From JADKIH01 sp043747595 (GTDB taxonomy: Bacteria > Bacteroidota > Bacteroidia > AKYH767-A > 2013-40CM-41-45): DNA of 64,000 bases. The position numbers were made by a program, and so were the translations under genes. A model generated the notes under the pieces. The model saw nothing but the letters and a program-made list of their open reading frames with translations. It was not told the DNA's origin and searched no databases. The stretch lies in the NCBI GenBank assembly GCA_043747595.1, contig JAYTOX010000055.1:1-64000 (forward strand), given 5' to 3'. Of the stretch, positions 44,186 through 53,814 are shown in pieces. Position 1 is the stretch's first letter; every line of letters begins with the position of its first letter.

Positions 44186-44845
44186 TTATTGCATCGAGCC
44201 GGAAAGGATTATTTCTTTTCCGGCTTTTTCATTCTTTGCAGTTTGTAACATTGCTGCAGCAACTTTGGAAACATGAATACCTCTGTAATTTTTTAAAGGC
44301 CCAATAAAAAGAAATGAAATGGCTTTAAATAAAATAATAGCAAACTTCTCTCCTGCCCTTTTCTCTTTTCTATTTCCTAAAAGTAATGACGGTCGAAAAA
44401 ACGAAATTGCAGGAATCGATAATTTAGAAATGTCTTTTTCGACATCGCCTTTCACTTGATTATAAAAAATAGAAGATGATGAGTCTGCTCCCATTGCAGT
44501 GATCATGAGAAAATGTTTCACCTGATTTTTTTCAGCCCACTTCGCAAGTGTAAGTGGGAATAAATAGTCAACTTTTTTAAATGCTTCTTTAGAACCGGCC
44601 ACTTTAATAGTCGTTCCCAAACAACAAAATGCAACATCAACATCCGTGATGTTCGCTAATTCATTAGCGAGATTATTAAAATCAACAATTACTTCTTTAA
44701 GCTTAGAATTAGAATTCGTGGTTGCTTTTCTAACGACAGAATATATCATAGAAAAATTAGAATCATCCAATAATAATTTCAACAATTCAGAACCTACCAA
44801 ACCTGACGAACCTACTATTAATGCTATTTTTCTTTCCCGGTTCAT
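44186..44845 (-). CDS. NAD(P)-binding Rossmann-fold protein, HTATIP2-like
   Basis: 219 residues. The dinucleotide-binding start is IALIVGSSGLVGSELLKLLL (G-x-x-G-x-x-G). Then CCLGTTIKVAGSKEAFKKVDY and SIPAISFFRPSLLLGNR are typical of the short HTATIP2/NAD(P)H-binding atypical SDR group. The catalytic Tyr/Lys pair of classical SDRs is not in place, so it may be a binding protein rather than an oxidoreductase. Convergent with rho; its 3' end holds the rho terminator. Confidence 0.85.
   Translation of the reverse strand: MNRERKIALIVGSSGLVGSELLKLLLDDSNFSMIYSVVRKATTNSNSKLKEVIVDFNNLANELANITDVDVAFCCLGTTIKVAGSKEAFKKVDYLFPLTLAKWAEKNQVKHFLMITAMGADSSSSIFYNQVKGDVEKDISKLSIPAISFFRPSLLLGNRKEKRAGEKFAIILFKAISFLFIGPLKNYRGIHVSKVAAAMLQTAKNEKAGKEIILSGSMQ
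44197..44229 (+). terminator. Terminator of rho, embedded in the 3' end of the convergent gene
   Basis: AGCCGGAAA (44197-44205) pairs with TTTCCGGCT (44217-44225), followed by TTTT. It starts 38 bp after the rho stop and lies inside the last ~14 codons of the minus-strand gene ending at 44186. The T tract is only on the plus strand. Confidence 0.85.
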
Positions 44846-44913
44846 GATTTATACAATAAAAAGATTCGAAACAAAAATTAAAATAAGATTTGCTTTAGAA
44901 CTAATCAAATTCA

Positions 44914-47397
44914 TTACGATGCATTCTTTTTAGAATCATCGTACTTTAGGTCGATTGGTTTTTTAACTTTTTCTTTTGTAAGTGCCAGTTGAACAACTTC
45001 TATCATTTCAGAAACATAATGGAAACGCAACTGTTTTACATATACTTTTTTAATTTCTTCAATGTCTTTGAAATTATCTTTCGAAAGAATAATGTCTTTG
45101 ATCCCTGCTCTTTTCGCTGCTAGAATTTTTTCTTTGATTCCTCCTACCGGCAATACTTTTCCACGGAGAGTTATCTCGCCAGTCATAGCTAAATGTGGCT
45201 TCACTTTCCTTTGAGTAAATGCTGAAGCGAGTGAAGTTAGCATGGTGATGCCGGCCGAAGGACCATCTTTGGGCGTTGCCCCTTCAGGAACGTGAATGTG
45301 AATATCCCATTGATCGAAAATTCGGTAATCGATTTTTAAATCTTCGCTATGTGCTTTCAAGTATGCCAACGCAATAATTGCCGATTCTTTCATTACCTCG
45401 CCAAGATTTCCGGTAATGGTCAATTTCCCCTTCCCTCTGCTTAGCGATGTTTCAACAAAAAGTATATCACCTCCTACCGATGTCCATGCTAAACCTGTAA
45501 CGACACCTGCAACCTCATTCCCTTGATATTTATCGGCACTAAAAATTGAAGCGCCTAAAATTCTTGTGATATCTTTTTCTACAATATTAACATTGTACTT
45601 TTCTTCCATCGCCACCGATTTCGCAATACCTCTAATAAGTGAAGCTAATTTTTTTTCTAATCCACGTACTCCAGATTCTCGAGTATACTTATCAATTAAA
45701 TATTCAATTAATGCCGATGAAATTTTCAAATGCGATTTTTTAAGTCCATGAGCCTCGAGCTGTTTAGGAATTAAATGCTTGATAGCAATTTCAACTTTCT
45801 CTTCAATTGTATAACCATTGATCTCAATAATCTCCATTCTATCGAGTAATGCAGGCTGAATTTTACTGAGCGAATTTGCAGTAGCTATAAAGAGCACATT
45901 CGAAAGATCGTAATCGATCTCTACATAATTATCATAGAACGTATTGTTTTGCTCCGGATCTAATACTTCGAGCAATGCTGATGAAGGGTCGCCGTGAAAA
46001 TCATTACCGAGCTTATCAATTTCATCGAGAACAAAGATTGGGTTACTCGATTTAGCTTTTTTCAAATTCTGAATAATACGTCCCGGCATTGCACCGATAT
46101 ACGTTTTACGATGCCCTCTAATTTCTGCTTCGTCTCTTAATCCGCCCAACGACATTCGAACATATTTACGACCTAATGCTTTGGCGATTGATTTTCCAAG
46201 AGATGTTTTTCCAACTCCCGGAGGACCGTATAAACACATAATCGGAGATTTCATATCACGCTTTAATTTCAATACGGCGAGATATTCAAGAATACGAGCT
46301 TTTACTTTTTCAAGACCATAATGATCTTTATCCAAAACTTTTTGCGCATGCTTAAGATCGAAATTGTCGTTCGTTAATTCATTCCACGGAAGATCAAGGA
46401 GCAATTCGAGATAATTTAAAATAACAGAATATTCAGCAGCAGCAGGATTCATTCGCGACAAACGGTCGGCTTCCTTTTGAAAAGTATCTGCTACTTCTTT
46501 ACTCCACTTTTTAGTCTTTGCACGTTCTTTCAATTCAGCAACTTCTCTATCAGGAGTATTTCCACCAAGTTCTTCTTGAATAGTTCTGAGTTGCTGATTG
46601 AGAAAATATTCACGTTGTTGTTTGTCGATATCAACACGAACTTTACTTTGAATCTGATTTTTCAGTTCCAACATTTGCAACTCTTTCGTTAAGTATTCGA
46701 GTACACGAGTTGAGCGTTCTTTATGATCGGCAATTTCCAGTAGCTCTTGTTTTTTTGCTACATCGAGATTCATATTTGAGCAAATAAAATTGATCAGAAA
46801 AGAATGACTTTCGATATTACGAATTGCAAAACCTGCATCGCTAGGAATATTAGGCGAGTGTTGAATAATTTGCAGAGCGAGATCTTTTAGAGAACCAACC
46901 AAGGCCATAAATTCTTTATCGGCTGTATTGGCAACTTGTTCAGGAAAAGGAACAACCTTACAACGTATGTAAGGTTCAGTTTGTACGCACTCATCCAGTT
47001 TAAATCTTTTCTTCCCTTGTATTATGATGGTAGTATTACCATCCGGCATTCTCAACATTTTTATTACTTGCGCAACAGTACCAACTTGATTAAGATCAGC
47101 GAAAGTTGGATCTTCAACCGTTGTATCTTTTTGAGCAACTACGCCAATTATTTTATCGCCTTTGTAAGCGTCTTTAATTAAGTTGATCGATTTATCGCGC
47201 CCTACAGTGATAGGAATAACTACACCGGGAAATAAAACCGTATTTCGTAAAGGGAGAATTGATAGAACATCAGGGATACTTTGCTGATTCATTTGATCCT
47301 CGTCTTCTTGAGAAAGCAAGGGAATAAATTCAGTATCGTCGTCGATAATATTTGAAAGATCGAGCGCGTTTATTTTGGATGGATTTTCTGAAAACAT
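44914..47397 (-). CDS. lon: ATP-dependent Lon protease
   Basis: 827 residues. LAN substrate-binding domain (~40-240, LPLRNTVLFPGVVIPITVGR), AAA+ module with Walker A GPPGVGKTSL, Walker B FVLDEIDKL and sensor/arginine region, then the S16 protease domain with catalytic Ser in PKDGPSAGITM and Lys in VGGIKEKILAAKRAG. Lon degrades misfolded and regulatory proteins. The Lys/Asp-rich tail ends KYDDSKKNAS. A stand-alone gene divergent from the aminotransferase gene. Confidence 0.97.
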   Translation of the reverse strand: MFSENPSKINALDLSNIIDDDTEFIPLLSQEDEDQMNQQSIPDVLSILPLRNTVLFPGVVIPITVGRDKSINLIKDAYKGDKIIGVVAQKDTTVEDPTFADLNQVGTVAQVIKMLRMPDGNTTIIIQGKKRFKLDECVQTEPYIRCKVVPFPEQVANTADKEFMALVGSLKDLALQIIQHSPNIPSDAGFAIRNIESHSFLINFICSNMNLDVAKKQELLEIADHKERSTRVLEYLTKELQMLELKNQIQSKVRVDIDKQQREYFLNQQLRTIQEELGGNTPDREVAELKERAKTKKWSKEVADTFQKEADRLSRMNPAAAEYSVILNYLELLLDLPWNELTNDNFDLKHAQKVLDKDHYGLEKVKARILEYLAVLKLKRDMKSPIMCLYGPPGVGKTSLGKSIAKALGRKYVRMSLGGLRDEAEIRGHRKTYIGAMPGRIIQNLKKAKSSNPIFVLDEIDKLGNDFHGDPSSALLEVLDPEQNNTFYDNYVEIDYDLSNVLFIATANSLSKIQPALLDRMEIIEINGYTIEEKVEIAIKHLIPKQLEAHGLKKSHLKISSALIEYLIDKYTRESGVRGLEKKLASLIRGIAKSVAMEEKYNVNIVEKDITRILGASIFSADKYQGNEVAGVVTGLAWTSVGGDILFVETSLSRGKGKLTITGNLGEVMKESAIIALAYLKAHSEDLKIDYRIFDQWDIHIHVPEGATPKDGPSAGITMLTSLASAFTQRKVKPHLAMTGEITLRGKVLPVGGIKEKILAAKRAGIKDIILSKDNFKDIEEIKKVYVKQLRFHYVSEMIEVVQLALTKEKVKKPIDLKYDDSKKNAS

Positions 47398-47599
47398 ATT
47401 GTGTTGGCGAAGGTAATGAACGACAATCTGACAGAAAAATTATTTCTCAATCAATTTCGTTCGTGCATGGGGGAAGGTCGAAATTCGTGCCATAAGCAGA
47501 TTTATGCCAAAATAACCATCCAAAAAAGGCAAATTAAACACACAAAATATACTCACCTGTTTATCATATCCTTAGAATCCAATATAGGTCACTTCCTTC

Positions 47600-47630
47600 T
47601 TGGCGAATCCCCTAGAATCACTTAGGTTTG
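47600..47630 (+). promoter_or_regulatory. Candidate promoter of the aspartate aminotransferase gene
   Basis: TTG (47600-47602) and TAGGTTTG (47623-47630) are 20 nt apart and match the phylum consensus well. Transcription would start about 5-8 nt before the ATG at 47642, leaving almost no leader. This supports that start over an in-frame upstream one at 47600. Confidence 0.5.
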
Positions 47631-47641
47631 CACCACTTATT

Positions 47642-48841
47642 ATGGAACAATCTGCCTTATCTCACCGCGTACTTTCATTAGCTGAAAGCCAAACAATTGG
47701 AATGTCAAAACGCAGTCGTGAATTATCAGCTCAGGGAGTTGATGTGATCAATTTGTCGTTAGGCGAACCCGATTTTGTAACGCCTGCTCATATTTGTGCC
47801 GCTGCCAAAAAAGCAATTGACGATGGATATACATTTTATCCTCCGATTGCCGGGTATGCAGAATTACGAAAAGCTATTTCCGATAAATTTAAACGAGAGA
47901 ACAATCTTGAATATAAACCGGATCAGGTAGTAGTATCGACAGGTGCAAAACAGAGCATTGCTAATGTTGTGTTGAGTTTGGTAGATCCGGGCGATGAAGT
48001 AATAATTCCGATGCCTTTTTGGGTGAGTTATATTGAAATCGTAAAACTGGCAGAAGGAAAAACAATAAGCATAACAACCGACCTAAAGTCAGATTTTAAA
48101 ATAACTCCAGAACAATTACAAGCAGCGATAACAGCAAAAACGAAGATGTTTATTTTTTCTTCGCCATGTAATCCGACCGGTACTGTTTATACAAAAGAAG
48201 AACTACTAGGACTTGCAAAAGTGTTAGCAAAGCATCCAAGAATAATTATTTTATCGGATGAAATTTATGAGCACATTAATTTTTTGGACGAGCATCAAAG
48301 CATTGCACAATTTGATTTCATTAAACCACAAGTTGTGATCGTTAATGGTGTTTCAAAAGGTTATGCAATGACAGGATGGCGAATAGGTTACATAGGAGCG
48401 CCAAAATATATTGCTGAAGCATGCGACAAGATGCAAGGACAATTTACATCTGCAGCAAGTTCAATAGCACAGAAAGCAGCCGAAGCTGCATTGAATGAAA
48501 GCAATAAACCTACACTCGACATGCAGGCTGCGTTTAGACGCAGAAGAGATCTAGTTTTAGATTTGATGAAAGATATTCCGGGTTGGAAAATTAATGAACC
48601 GAAAGGCGCATTTTATGTTTTCCCTGATATAAGTTTTTATTTTGGAAAATCAGATGGTTCTACACTAGTAAAAAACAGTACAGACCTATGTATGTATTTA
48701 CTACATGAAGGACATGTAAGTTTGGTTACCGGCGATGCATTCGGCGAACCAAATTGTCTGCGTTTTTCATATGCAACTTCCGATGATAAACTTATCGAAG
48801 CCATTAAACGAATTAAGAATACACTTAGTAAATTAAAATAA
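47642..48841 (+). CDS. Aspartate aminotransferase (class I/II PLP enzyme)
   Basis: 399 residues from the ATG at 47642. PLP-fold motifs: LSLGEPDFVTPAHI, SSPCNPTGTVY, ILSDEIYEHINF, NGVSKGYAMTGWRIGY (PLP lysine in VSKGY) and CLRFSYATS with the substrate-carboxylate Arg. The enzyme transfers the amino group of aspartate to 2-oxoglutarate. It belongs to the Ib/AspB-like branch by length and motif spelling. First gene of a five-gene plus-strand run that includes heptose and menaquinone enzymes. Confidence 0.92.
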   Translation: MEQSALSHRVLSLAESQTIGMSKRSRELSAQGVDVINLSLGEPDFVTPAHICAAAKKAIDDGYTFYPPIAGYAELRKAISDKFKRENNLEYKPDQVVVSTGAKQSIANVVLSLVDPGDEVIIPMPFWVSYIEIVKLAEGKTISITTDLKSDFKITPEQLQAAITAKTKMFIFSSPCNPTGTVYTKEELLGLAKVLAKHPRIIILSDEIYEHINFLDEHQSIAQFDFIKPQVVIVNGVSKGYAMTGWRIGYIGAPKYIAEACDKMQGQFTSAASSIAQKAAEAALNESNKPTLDMQAAFRRRRDLVLDLMKDIPGWKINEPKGAFYVFPDISFYFGKSDGSTLVKNSTDLCMYLLHEGHVSLVTGDAFGEPNCLRFSYATSDDKLIEAIKRIKNTLSKLK

Positions 48842-48853
48842 AATTTTACTTGC

Positions 48854-49852
48854 GTGAAAACAAAAACGCTCAACGAACTCTTTGCAGCCTTTGATAAGTT
48901 AAACGTACTTATTATTGGAGATGTGATGCTCGATAATTATTTGTGGGGGAAAGTCGATCGCATATCGCCTGAGGCTCCTGTACCGATAGTAAGTATACAA
49001 AAGAAAGAAAGTCGTTTAGGCGGCGCTGCCAATGTTGCAATAAATGTAAAAGCATTAGGAGCGAATCCGATTTTATGTTCAGTAATTGGAAATGATTTAA
49101 ACGGGCGACTGTTTATTGAGTTATTACAGAATATCAATTTAAGTTCAGATGGGATTTTTCAGAGTACAGAACGCGCAACAACAGTTAAAACGCGAGTGAT
49201 TGGAAACAATCATCAGATGTTACGTGTTGATGAAGAACAAGACGAAGAGATTAATGTAACAGATCGCAAGCAATTATTAAACAGAATCGCCAATATTATT
49301 TCTAAGAAAAAAATTGATGTAATAATTTTTGAAGATTATGATAAAGGAGTTCTTGGAAAATCGTTAATTGAATCGGTAGTAAAACTTGCACGACAGAAAG
49401 GCATACCTACTGCTGTAGATCCAAAGAAGAAAAATTTCAACCATTATAAAAATGTGACACTTTTCAAACCCAATTTAAAAGAACTTAGAGAAGGAATGAA
49501 AATAGATTTAGACAAAGACCATTTAGATAGTATCAGTAAAGCTGCAAACAAATTAAACAAAGATCATAAGATTGATATTTCGTTAATAACACTTTCAGAA
49601 AAAGGAGTTTATATTCTTGACGAAAAGAATGAAAAAATTATTCCTGCGCATGTGCGTACGATTGCCGATGTTTCAGGAGCAGGTGATACAGTGATAAGCG
49701 TAGCAGCCCTTTGTTTAGCATTAGAAACCAGCTCAACACTCTTGGCATCGCTTTCTAATTTAGCAGGCGGATTAGTTTGCGAAAAAGTAGGAGTAGCACC
49801 AATAGAAAAGCAACAATTGCTTCATGAAGCAAAGCGATTAAAAATAGATTAA
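48854..49852 (+). CDS. D-glycero-beta-D-manno-heptose-7-phosphate kinase (RfaE1/HldE N-domain)
   Basis: 332 residues from a GTG. It is a PfkB-type sugar kinase: VLIIGDVMLDNYLWGKVDRISPEAPVP, GGAANVAINVKALG (quoted as separate motifs), catalytic loop DVSGAGDTVIS with its Asp, and NPNLKEL-type nucleotide site. It phosphorylates heptose 7-phosphate at C1 for the LPS core; the adenylyltransferase domain of HldE is absent, so a separate RfaE2 is expected elsewhere. Starts 12 bp after the aminotransferase gene. Confidence 0.9.
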   Translation: MKTKTLNELFAAFDKLNVLIIGDVMLDNYLWGKVDRISPEAPVPIVSIQKKESRLGGAANVAINVKALGANPILCSVIGNDLNGRLFIELLQNINLSSDGIFQSTERATTVKTRVIGNNHQMLRVDEEQDEEINVTDRKQLLNRIANIISKKKIDVIIFEDYDKGVLGKSLIESVVKLARQKGIPTAVDPKKKNFNHYKNVTLFKPNLKELREGMKIDLDKDHLDSISKAANKLNKDHKIDISLITLSEKGVYILDEKNEKIIPAHVRTIADVSGAGDTVISVAALCLALETSSTLLASLSNLAGGLVCEKVGVAPIEKQQLLHEAKRLKID

Positions 49853-49855
49853 GGC

Positions 49856-50581
49856 TTGGAAAATATAACTCCGTACAAAGATTCATCACAAGAAAAAAAG
49901 AAGCAGATTGCAACAATGTTTAATAACATTGCATGGCGCTACGATTTTTTAAATCATTTTTTGTCATTTGGAACAGATCGTTTTTGGAGATCGAAAGCGA
50001 TTAATCTTTTAAAAAAAGAACAACCAAAACTTATCTTAGACATAGCAACAGGCACAGCAGATTTGGCGCTTGCAGCAATGAAATTGAATCCCGAAAAAAT
50101 ATTTGGTGTCGATATTTCTATCGATATGCTAGCAATAGGCCGAGAGAAGATTAAAAAGAAGAATTTATCGGATAAAATTGAGTTATTGGAAGGAGATTCG
50201 GAAGCACTGATTTTCGAAGACAATAAATTTGATGCAGTAACCGTTGCATTTGGGGTACGGAATTTTCAGAATTTAGAAAAAGGATTGAGCGAGATTTATC
50301 GGGTAACAAAACCAGGAGGAACAGCATTGATATTGGAATTTTCGCAACCTCAAAACAAATTGATCAAATCGTTATACACATTTTATTCTAGCAAAATAAC
50401 ACCTAAAATTGGAAAAGCCATTTCAAAAGATGATGCAGCGTATGCCTATTTGCATGAGTCTGTATCGGCCTTTCCTTATGGAAAAAAATTTACCGACCTT
50501 CTCATAAAAGCCGGCTTTACGGAAACTAAAATCACTCCCCTCACGTTTGGAGTAGCAACCATCTATTTAGCAAAAAAGTAA
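49856..50581 (+). CDS. ubiE: Demethylmenaquinone methyltransferase UbiE/MenG
   Basis: 241 residues. Start TTG at 49856, justified because the family N-terminus (MENITPYKDSSQEKKKQIATMFNNIAWRYDFLNHF, quoted in parts) needs it; no ATG precedes residue 21. SAM-binding motif LDIATGTADLALAAM and the family motif FGVRNFQNLEKGL are present. It methylates the demethylmenaquinone ring, the last step of menaquinone synthesis. Followed 5 bp later by porT. Confidence 0.94.
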   Translation: MENITPYKDSSQEKKKQIATMFNNIAWRYDFLNHFLSFGTDRFWRSKAINLLKKEQPKLILDIATGTADLALAAMKLNPEKIFGVDISIDMLAIGREKIKKKNLSDKIELLEGDSEALIFEDNKFDAVTVAFGVRNFQNLEKGLSEIYRVTKPGGTALILEFSQPQNKLIKSLYTFYSSKITPKIGKAISKDDAAYAYLHESVSAFPYGKKFTDLLIKAGFTETKITPLTFGVATIYLAKK

Positions 50582-50586
50582 TTTAC

Positions 50587-51300
50587 ATGAAAGTATCATA
50601 TCGTTTTCTTTTAGCACTCATAATTATCTGCTTGCCTACAATTACAAAGGCACAGTTAGATAATCAGCCTGTTAATTTGCCGAAATATGATTTTCAGAGA
50701 ATACATTTTGGATTCGCATTAGGAATTAACTCAGCCGATTTTGTAATACGCAAGACCGGAAATTTTAATACGCTCGACACTATTTACAAAATTGAATCAT
50801 CTCCTGCCGCCGGATTAAATTTGTCTATTTTAGCTAACCTACGTATAGGACAATATTTCGACCTTCGATTTATTCCAACATTATCATTTGCATCAAGGAA
50901 TCTTACATACAGTTTACTTTACAAAGACAGTGCATCGCTTGAAAAAACTAAAATAGTAGAATCAACTTTTTTAGAATTTCCAATTGAACTTAAATTTAAA
51001 TCGAAGCGAGTAAATAATTATCGTGCTTATGTTTTAGCCGGTTTTAAATATGACATCGACATGGTTTCGCAAGCCAAAGTAAGAGCATTAGATAAAGATA
51101 TTGTAAAACTTCATAACAACGATTACGGCTATGAAGTTGGACTTGGTTTTGATTTTTACATGACGTATTTTAAGTTCTCGCCCGAAATAAAAATGTTCAC
51201 TGGAATGAGAAATCTTTTAGTCCCAGAGAGTTCAATTTATGCAAGTCCGATAGACGCTTTATATTCTAAAACATTTACAGTAAGCTTAACATTTGAATAA
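50587..51300 (+). CDS. porT: PorT-family outer-membrane protein of the type IX secretion system
   Basis: 237 residues with a signal peptide (RFLLALIIICLPTITKAQ). The mature start NLPKYDFQRIHFGFALGINSADF and the barrel strands (YFDLRFIPTLSFASRNLTY, VESTFLEFPIELKFKSK) are characteristic of PorT, an eight-stranded outer-membrane protein needed for T9SS. The ubiE-porT order is conserved in the phylum. A T9SS cargo lies in this window (56795). Confidence 0.88.
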   Translation: MKVSYRFLLALIIICLPTITKAQLDNQPVNLPKYDFQRIHFGFALGINSADFVIRKTGNFNTLDTIYKIESSPAAGLNLSILANLRIGQYFDLRFIPTLSFASRNLTYSLLYKDSASLEKTKIVESTFLEFPIELKFKSKRVNNYRAYVLAGFKYDIDMVSQAKVRALDKDIVKLHNNDYGYEVGLGFDFYMTYFKFSPEIKMFTGMRNLLVPESSIYASPIDALYSKTFTVSLTFE

Positions 51301-51309
51301 AAATAACTA

Positions 51310-52890
51310 ATGATAAAGCAACTAGAGCTGATCCTTCTCCCGGAAGAGGCAGCAGATCAAAGCAAACAGTTGCAGCAGGCCTCACAATTGTGCAATGTAG
51401 TACGTGAGAGAATAAAAAAAATAACCCTGCTGAAAAGATCCATCGATGCACGTGGACGCACTGTAAAAATCCGATTATTGGTAGACGTTTATATTGATGA
51501 AATACCTTCGGTCATTAAGCTGGAAAGTATTTTTAATTTCAGTAAAGATGTTTCTAAAGGTAAAGTAGTAATGATAATTGGCTTTGGACCTGCAGGAATG
51601 TTTGCTGCGTTGAAACTAATAGAAGCAGGACTTAAGCCGGTAGTGATTGAACGAGGGAAGGATGTTAAATTACGTAGGCGTGACCTAGCAAAAATTACCC
51701 GAGAAGGCGAAGTTGATCCAGATTCAAATTATTGCTTTGGTGAAGGCGGCGCCGGAACTTATAGCGATGGAAAATTATATACACGATCAAATAAACGTGG
51801 AGACATCAATCGCATCTTAACTATTTTTGTAGAGCATGGCGCTGAACCGGATATTCGAATTGATGCTCATCCTCATATCGGAACAAATAAATTACCACAA
51901 ATTGTTGAAGCCATAAGAGCAACAATTCTTAATGCAGGAGGAGAAATTCATTTCGAAACACGACTGGAAGATATTATTTCCGAAGATAATATTCTGAAAA
52001 AAATTTTAATCAAAGACATAAAAAGTGAATTGATCAGTGAGCTCATATGTGAAAAGTTGATTTTAGCGACCGGGCATTCTGCACGCGACATTTATGAATT
52101 GTTGGATAAACGCAAAATAAAAATAGAAGCAAAACCATTTGCGCTTGGCGTTCGTGTAGAACATCCACAAGAAATTATTGATCAGGTACAATATAATTGT
52201 AACACTCGCGGAAATTTTCTCCCACCGGCCTCCTACTCGCTTACACACCAATTTGACGGACGTGGTGTTTACTCATTTTGTATGTGCCCCGGTGGAATTA
52301 TTGCGCCGGCAGCAACAGCACCGGGAGAAATAGTTGTGAATGGTTGGTCGCCATCGAAAAGGAATAATCCGTATGCCAATTCAGGAATGGTGGTGAGCAT
52401 TGAAGAAAAAGATTATTCAATTTATTCAGAAGCCGGTGAACTTGCATCGCTTCGGTACCAGCAAGCCATAGAACAGAAAGCATTTAATGCAGGGCAAGGG
52501 AAATTAAAAGCACCGGCACAACGGCTAATCGACTTTGTGAATGGAAAAACATCATCGTCGTTACCGGAATGTTCGTACTTCCCCGGAACAACATCGGTCG
52601 ATCTTAAAAATGTATTACCTGATGTTGTCACAAAAGCGTTGGCAAGTGCATTCAAAGAATTTGGGAAAAAGATGAAACCCTATTTTACAAATGAAGCAAT
52701 ATTACTTGCAACTGAAAGTAGAACATCATCGCCTGTGAGAATACCGAGAGACCTCATCACACTGGAACACCCGCAACTAAAAGGTTTATACCCTTGTGGA
52801 GAAGGTGCAGGCTATGCAGGTGGAATTGTATCTGCCGCTATGGACGGTGAACGGTGTGCTGATGCGGTGATTGGAGCTTATCGCTTTTAA
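51310..52890 (+). CDS. FAD-dependent dehydrogenase (NAD(P)/FAD-dependent oxidoreductase)
   Basis: 526 residues, cytoplasmic. After a ~90-residue N-terminal domain (KQLELILLPEEAAD) comes the FAD-binding core VVMIIGFGPAGMFAALKLIEAG (GxGxxG), then CFGEGGAGTYSDGKLYTR and a C-terminal YPCGEGAGYAGGIVSAAMDGERCAD, typical of this uncharacterised bacterial dehydrogenase family. Substrate unknown. Ends just before a palindromic repeat cluster. Confidence 0.88.
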   Translation: MIKQLELILLPEEAADQSKQLQQASQLCNVVRERIKKITLLKRSIDARGRTVKIRLLVDVYIDEIPSVIKLESIFNFSKDVSKGKVVMIIGFGPAGMFAALKLIEAGLKPVVIERGKDVKLRRRDLAKITREGEVDPDSNYCFGEGGAGTYSDGKLYTRSNKRGDINRILTIFVEHGAEPDIRIDAHPHIGTNKLPQIVEAIRATILNAGGEIHFETRLEDIISEDNILKKILIKDIKSELISELICEKLILATGHSARDIYELLDKRKIKIEAKPFALGVRVEHPQEIIDQVQYNCNTRGNFLPPASYSLTHQFDGRGVYSFCMCPGGIIAPAATAPGEIVVNGWSPSKRNNPYANSGMVVSIEEKDYSIYSEAGELASLRYQQAIEQKAFNAGQGKLKAPAQRLIDFVNGKTSSSLPECSYFPGTTSVDLKNVLPDVVTKALASAFKEFGKKMKPYFTNEAILLATESRTSSPVRIPRDLITLEHPQLKGLYPCGEGAGYAGGIVSAAMDGERCADAVIGAYRF

Positions 52891-52896
52891 ATTGAG

Positions 52897-53050
52897 GCGA
52901 CGGATTATGAATCTGTCTGAGCGTGCGACGGATTATAAATCTGTCGGAGAGTGCAAAGGATTACAAATCCGTCGGAGCATCATTCGGAGCGTGTGTAGCT
53001 TTAAATTGAAGCGACGGATTATAAATCTGTCGGAGCATCATTCGGAGCGT
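52897..53050. repeat. Palindromic GACGGATTATAAATCTGTC repeats
   Basis: Imperfect palindromes GCGACGGATTATRAATCTGTC begin at about 52897, 52925, 52953 (a diverged copy, GCAAAGGATTACAAATCCGTC) and 53011. A 22-bp flank (GTCGGAGCATCATTCGGAGCGT) repeats at about 52971 and 53029, so a ~58-bp piece is duplicated. The last copy runs into the coding end of the methyltransferase gene (see finding). Confidence 0.9.
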
Positions 53051-53813
53051 TTGTCGAAGCTGCTCTAAATTGAGCGCAAACAATTCCTGCGGCTATTGAA
53101 ACATTCAATGAATCTGGTTGTCCATTTTTATTGAGTGCAAAAGAAGGAATGTGAATTGCATGGGTAATAAACCCTTCAATCTCTTTCGAAATTCCATTCG
53201 ATTCATTTCCTAGAATAATAAACCCATCGTTACTATTTTTCATTTGAAATAAATTTTCACCTGAAAGAAGTGTTCCATAAACTGGAAGAGATTGCGCTGC
53301 AAGATTCTCTTTGAAGACGGAAGTGAGATCAGTGTAAACTACATTTACTCGAAAGAGTGAACCCATTGATGCCATAACGACTTTCGGATTAAAACAATCG
53401 ACTGAGTCGTTAGAACAAATTACTTCGTCGATACCAAACCAATCGGCTATTCGTAAAAGAGCACCAAAATTTCCAGGGTCTTTAATATTATCGAGCACCA
53501 ACTTTAACCCACCAGAAAAATCTATGGCTTTATTTTCATTGGGCATTTCAGCAATTGCTAGAACAGAATTAGGCGATGTAAGTGTTGATATCCTTCCGAG
53601 CTCTGCTGTGGTGACATCAATCACTTCAATGTCGGACGAAATTTTTTGTTCATTCAAATATTCAGGAACACCGATAACTGAAATTACTTTCCAACCAGAA
53701 ATTAATAGATCATTTACAACCTTCTCCCCTTCTGCAATGAACAAGCCTTCTTCTTTTCGAAACTTTTTTTGATGCAATGCAACGATCGACTTAATTTTAT
53801 TTTTAGAAATCAT
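53019..53813 (-). CDS. TrmH/SpoU-family RNA 2'-O-methyltransferase
   Basis: 264 residues. A substrate-binding domain (MISKNKIKSIVALHQKKFR...EGLFIAEGEKVV) precedes the SpoU knot: motif 1 NIKDPGNFGALLRIADWF, motif 2 FIILGNESNGIS, motif 3 GQPDSLNVSIAAGI. It probably methylates ribose in rRNA or tRNA. The last ~14 residues (AASTNAPNDAPTDL) and the stop codon are encoded by an intergenic palindromic repeat. Starts 1 bp after the upstream metallophosphoesterase stop (53815), so the two are coupled. Confidence 0.9.
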   Translation of the reverse strand: MISKNKIKSIVALHQKKFRKEEGLFIAEGEKVVNDLLISGWKVISVIGVPEYLNEQKISSDIEVIDVTTAELGRISTLTSPNSVLAIAEMPNENKAIDFSGGLKLVLDNIKDPGNFGALLRIADWFGIDEVICSNDSVDCFNPKVVMASMGSLFRVNVVYTDLTSVFKENLAAQSLPVYGTLLSGENLFQMKNSNDGFIILGNESNGISKEIEGFITHAIHIPSFALNKNGQPDSLNVSIAAGIVCAQFRAASTNAPNDAPTDL

Positions 53814-53814
53814 T

